Of a stretch of 64,000 nt of DNA, positions 63,247 to 64,000 are shown piece after piece; within the stretch, counting starts at the first letter, position 1, and every line of letters begins with the position of its first letter. This DNA is from Clostridium cavendishii DSM 21758 (GTDB taxonomy: Bacteria > Bacillota > Clostridia > Clostridiales > Clostridiaceae), in NCBI RefSeq assembly GCF_900141845.1, contig NZ_FQZB01000005.1, forward strand, positions 186,001-250,000, read 5' to 3'. Both the position numbers and the translations under genes were made by a program. The notes under the pieces were generated by a model. The model worked only from the letters and a program-made list of their open reading frames with translations, did not search any database and was not told the DNA's origin.

Positions 63247-63999
63247 ATGGCAATGCCAGATATTAGGGTTTCAAATTTTGAAGGCCCGTTTGACGTACTT
63301 TTACATCTAATAAAGAAGAATAAAATGAACATTCATGATATAAAGATATTTGAAATAACAACTCAATATTTAGATGTTATAAAGCAAATGAAGGAATTAG
63401 ATTTAGAAATAACCTCTGAATTTATAGTTATGGCAGCGACCCTTTTAGAAATAAAGTCAAAAACGCTTTTGCCAAAGCCAAAGGAAGAAAATCCAGAAGA
63501 CGAGCAAGACATGACTAAAATACTTATGGAAAAGCTTATAGAATATAAAAAGTTTAAGCAAGCAGCCATGTTTTTAAGTGAAAAAGCAATATATACAGGA
63601 AAGGTTTTTACTAAGAAACCAGAGATAATAGAGGATGTTAAAAATGATATATCAAATGAGGAATTACTTAAAAATTTTGATATGTTAAAGTTGTATACAC
63701 TTTATAATCAACTTATAGAAAATTACAAAAATAAACAAAACAATGCAAATGTAATTGAAAAAAAGATATATGTGGACAAGTATAAAATAGAAGATAAGAT
63801 AGAATATATAATTAATAATATAGAAAAAGGGAACTATTATGAGTTTTCAAAGATAGTTGAACAGTGTGAATGTAAAATGGAGGTTGTTGTAACATTCTTG
63901 GCTTTATTAGAGATGATAAAACAAAAGATGGTTAAGATAGTTCAACAAGAAAATTTTGAAGAGATAATAGTTGAAAGGAGTACAGATAATGAATATTAA
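63247..63999 (+). CDS. scpA: Segregation and condensation protein A
   Basis: 250 residues, kleisin of the SMC-ScpAB condensin. N-terminal SMC-binding part (FEGPFDVLLHLIKKNKMNIHDI), ITSEFIVMAATLLEIKSKTLLP near 57, an acidic linker, and a C-terminal winged-helix end (VVVTFLALLEMIKQKMVKI). Start ATG after AAGGGGG. Its stop overlaps the scpB start. Confidence 0.95.
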   Translation: MAMPDIRVSNFEGPFDVLLHLIKKNKMNIHDIKIFEITTQYLDVIKQMKELDLEITSEFIVMAATLLEIKSKTLLPKPKEENPEDEQDMTKILMEKLIEYKKFKQAAMFLSEKAIYTGKVFTKKPEIIEDVKNDISNEELLKNFDMLKLYTLYNQLIENYKNKQNNANVIEKKIYVDKYKIEDKIEYIINNIEKGNYYEFSKIVEQCECKMEVVVTFLALLEMIKQKMVKIVQQENFEEIIVERSTDNEY

Positions 64000-64000
64000 T
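63989..64000 (+). CDS. scpB: Start of scpB (first four codons)
   Basis: ATG at 63989, after GAAAGGAG, opens MNIN within the last codons of scpA, as is usual for the scpAB pair. Only four codons are in the window; the name rests on position. Confidence 0.6.

Noticed and set aside
1..64000. CRISPR arrays, rRNA or tRNA genes
   Set aside because: No regular spacer-repeat pattern, and no rRNA or cloverleaf-like conserved sequence was noticed on reading.

Overview
The window is chromosomal DNA of an AT-rich, low-GC Gram-positive anaerobe, most likely Clostridium sensu stricto. The signs are AGGAGG-type ribosome binding sites, frequent TTG starts, A/T-ending codons, lipoprotein signals, a T-box leader, rho-independent terminators at most operon ends, and gene content (4Fe-4S proteins, radical SAM enzymes, C_GCAxxG_C_C protein, two-domain receiver protein). 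I see no rRNA, tRNA, CRISPR array, complete prophage or intact insertion sequence. Species cannot be fixed from the sequence alone.

Layout. 1-4.9 kb: tail of a zinc-motif protein, a tandem-receiver protein, an orphan holin-like protein, ridA, a radical SAM/SPASM-like enzyme and a PHP phosphoesterase. 5.0-10.6 kb: one folate operon, pabA-pabB-pabC-folE-HD protein-folP-folBK, running from chorismate and GTP to hydroxymethyl-dihydropterin and dihydropteroate. 10.7-13.4 kb: a lipoprotein, a degenerate amidase-like protein, a small membrane protein and a pyruvate-kinase-like protein lacking the C-terminal domain. 13.9-17.0 kb: a pantothenate operon panG-panB-panC-panD behind a structured leader; it is followed by a decayed second copy of the start of panD and a frameshifted acetyltransferase. 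18.4-20.9 kb: a three-gene ABC-2 exporter. 21.2-22.7 kb: a lone trpB under a Trp T-box on the minus strand. 22.9-24.9 kb: MBL hydrolase, C_GCAxxG_C_C protein and DUF2628-like protein. 25-30.5 kb: a divergent surface-glycan locus with two paralogous GT2-GT4 fusion glycosyltransferases and a pyruvyl transferase.

30.7-32.7 kb holds the most intriguing pair: a membrane protein ending in a tail with Cys at every third residue, followed two bases later by a radical SAM/SPASM enzyme, which suggests peptide-tail modification. 32.7-38.8 kb: ferredoxin-like protein, YdjM-type membrane hydrolase, RlaP-like nucleotidyltransferase with a CCA-adding-type enzyme, and a lipid-anchored barnase with its barstar. 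39-45 kb: secreted M16 peptidase, exodeoxyribonuclease III, two tiny proteins and aspartate kinase. 45.5-51 kb: a MacAB-like (HlyD adaptor, ATPase, FtsX-type permease) efflux system with its own response regulator and histidine kinase. 51.5-55.3 kb: patatin-like lipase, dCMP deaminase, a serine-less S51-like protein and a DacF-type carboxypeptidase. 55.3-63.1 kb: a full his operon hisZGDCBHAFIE behind a near-consensus promoter, without a histidinol-phosphatase gene. The window ends in scpA and the first codons of scpB.

The main themes are cofactor and amino-acid biosynthesis in compact, translationally coupled operons, RNA-level control (Trp T-box, pan leader), and envelope functions. All family assignments are from reading motifs by eye; no database search was run.
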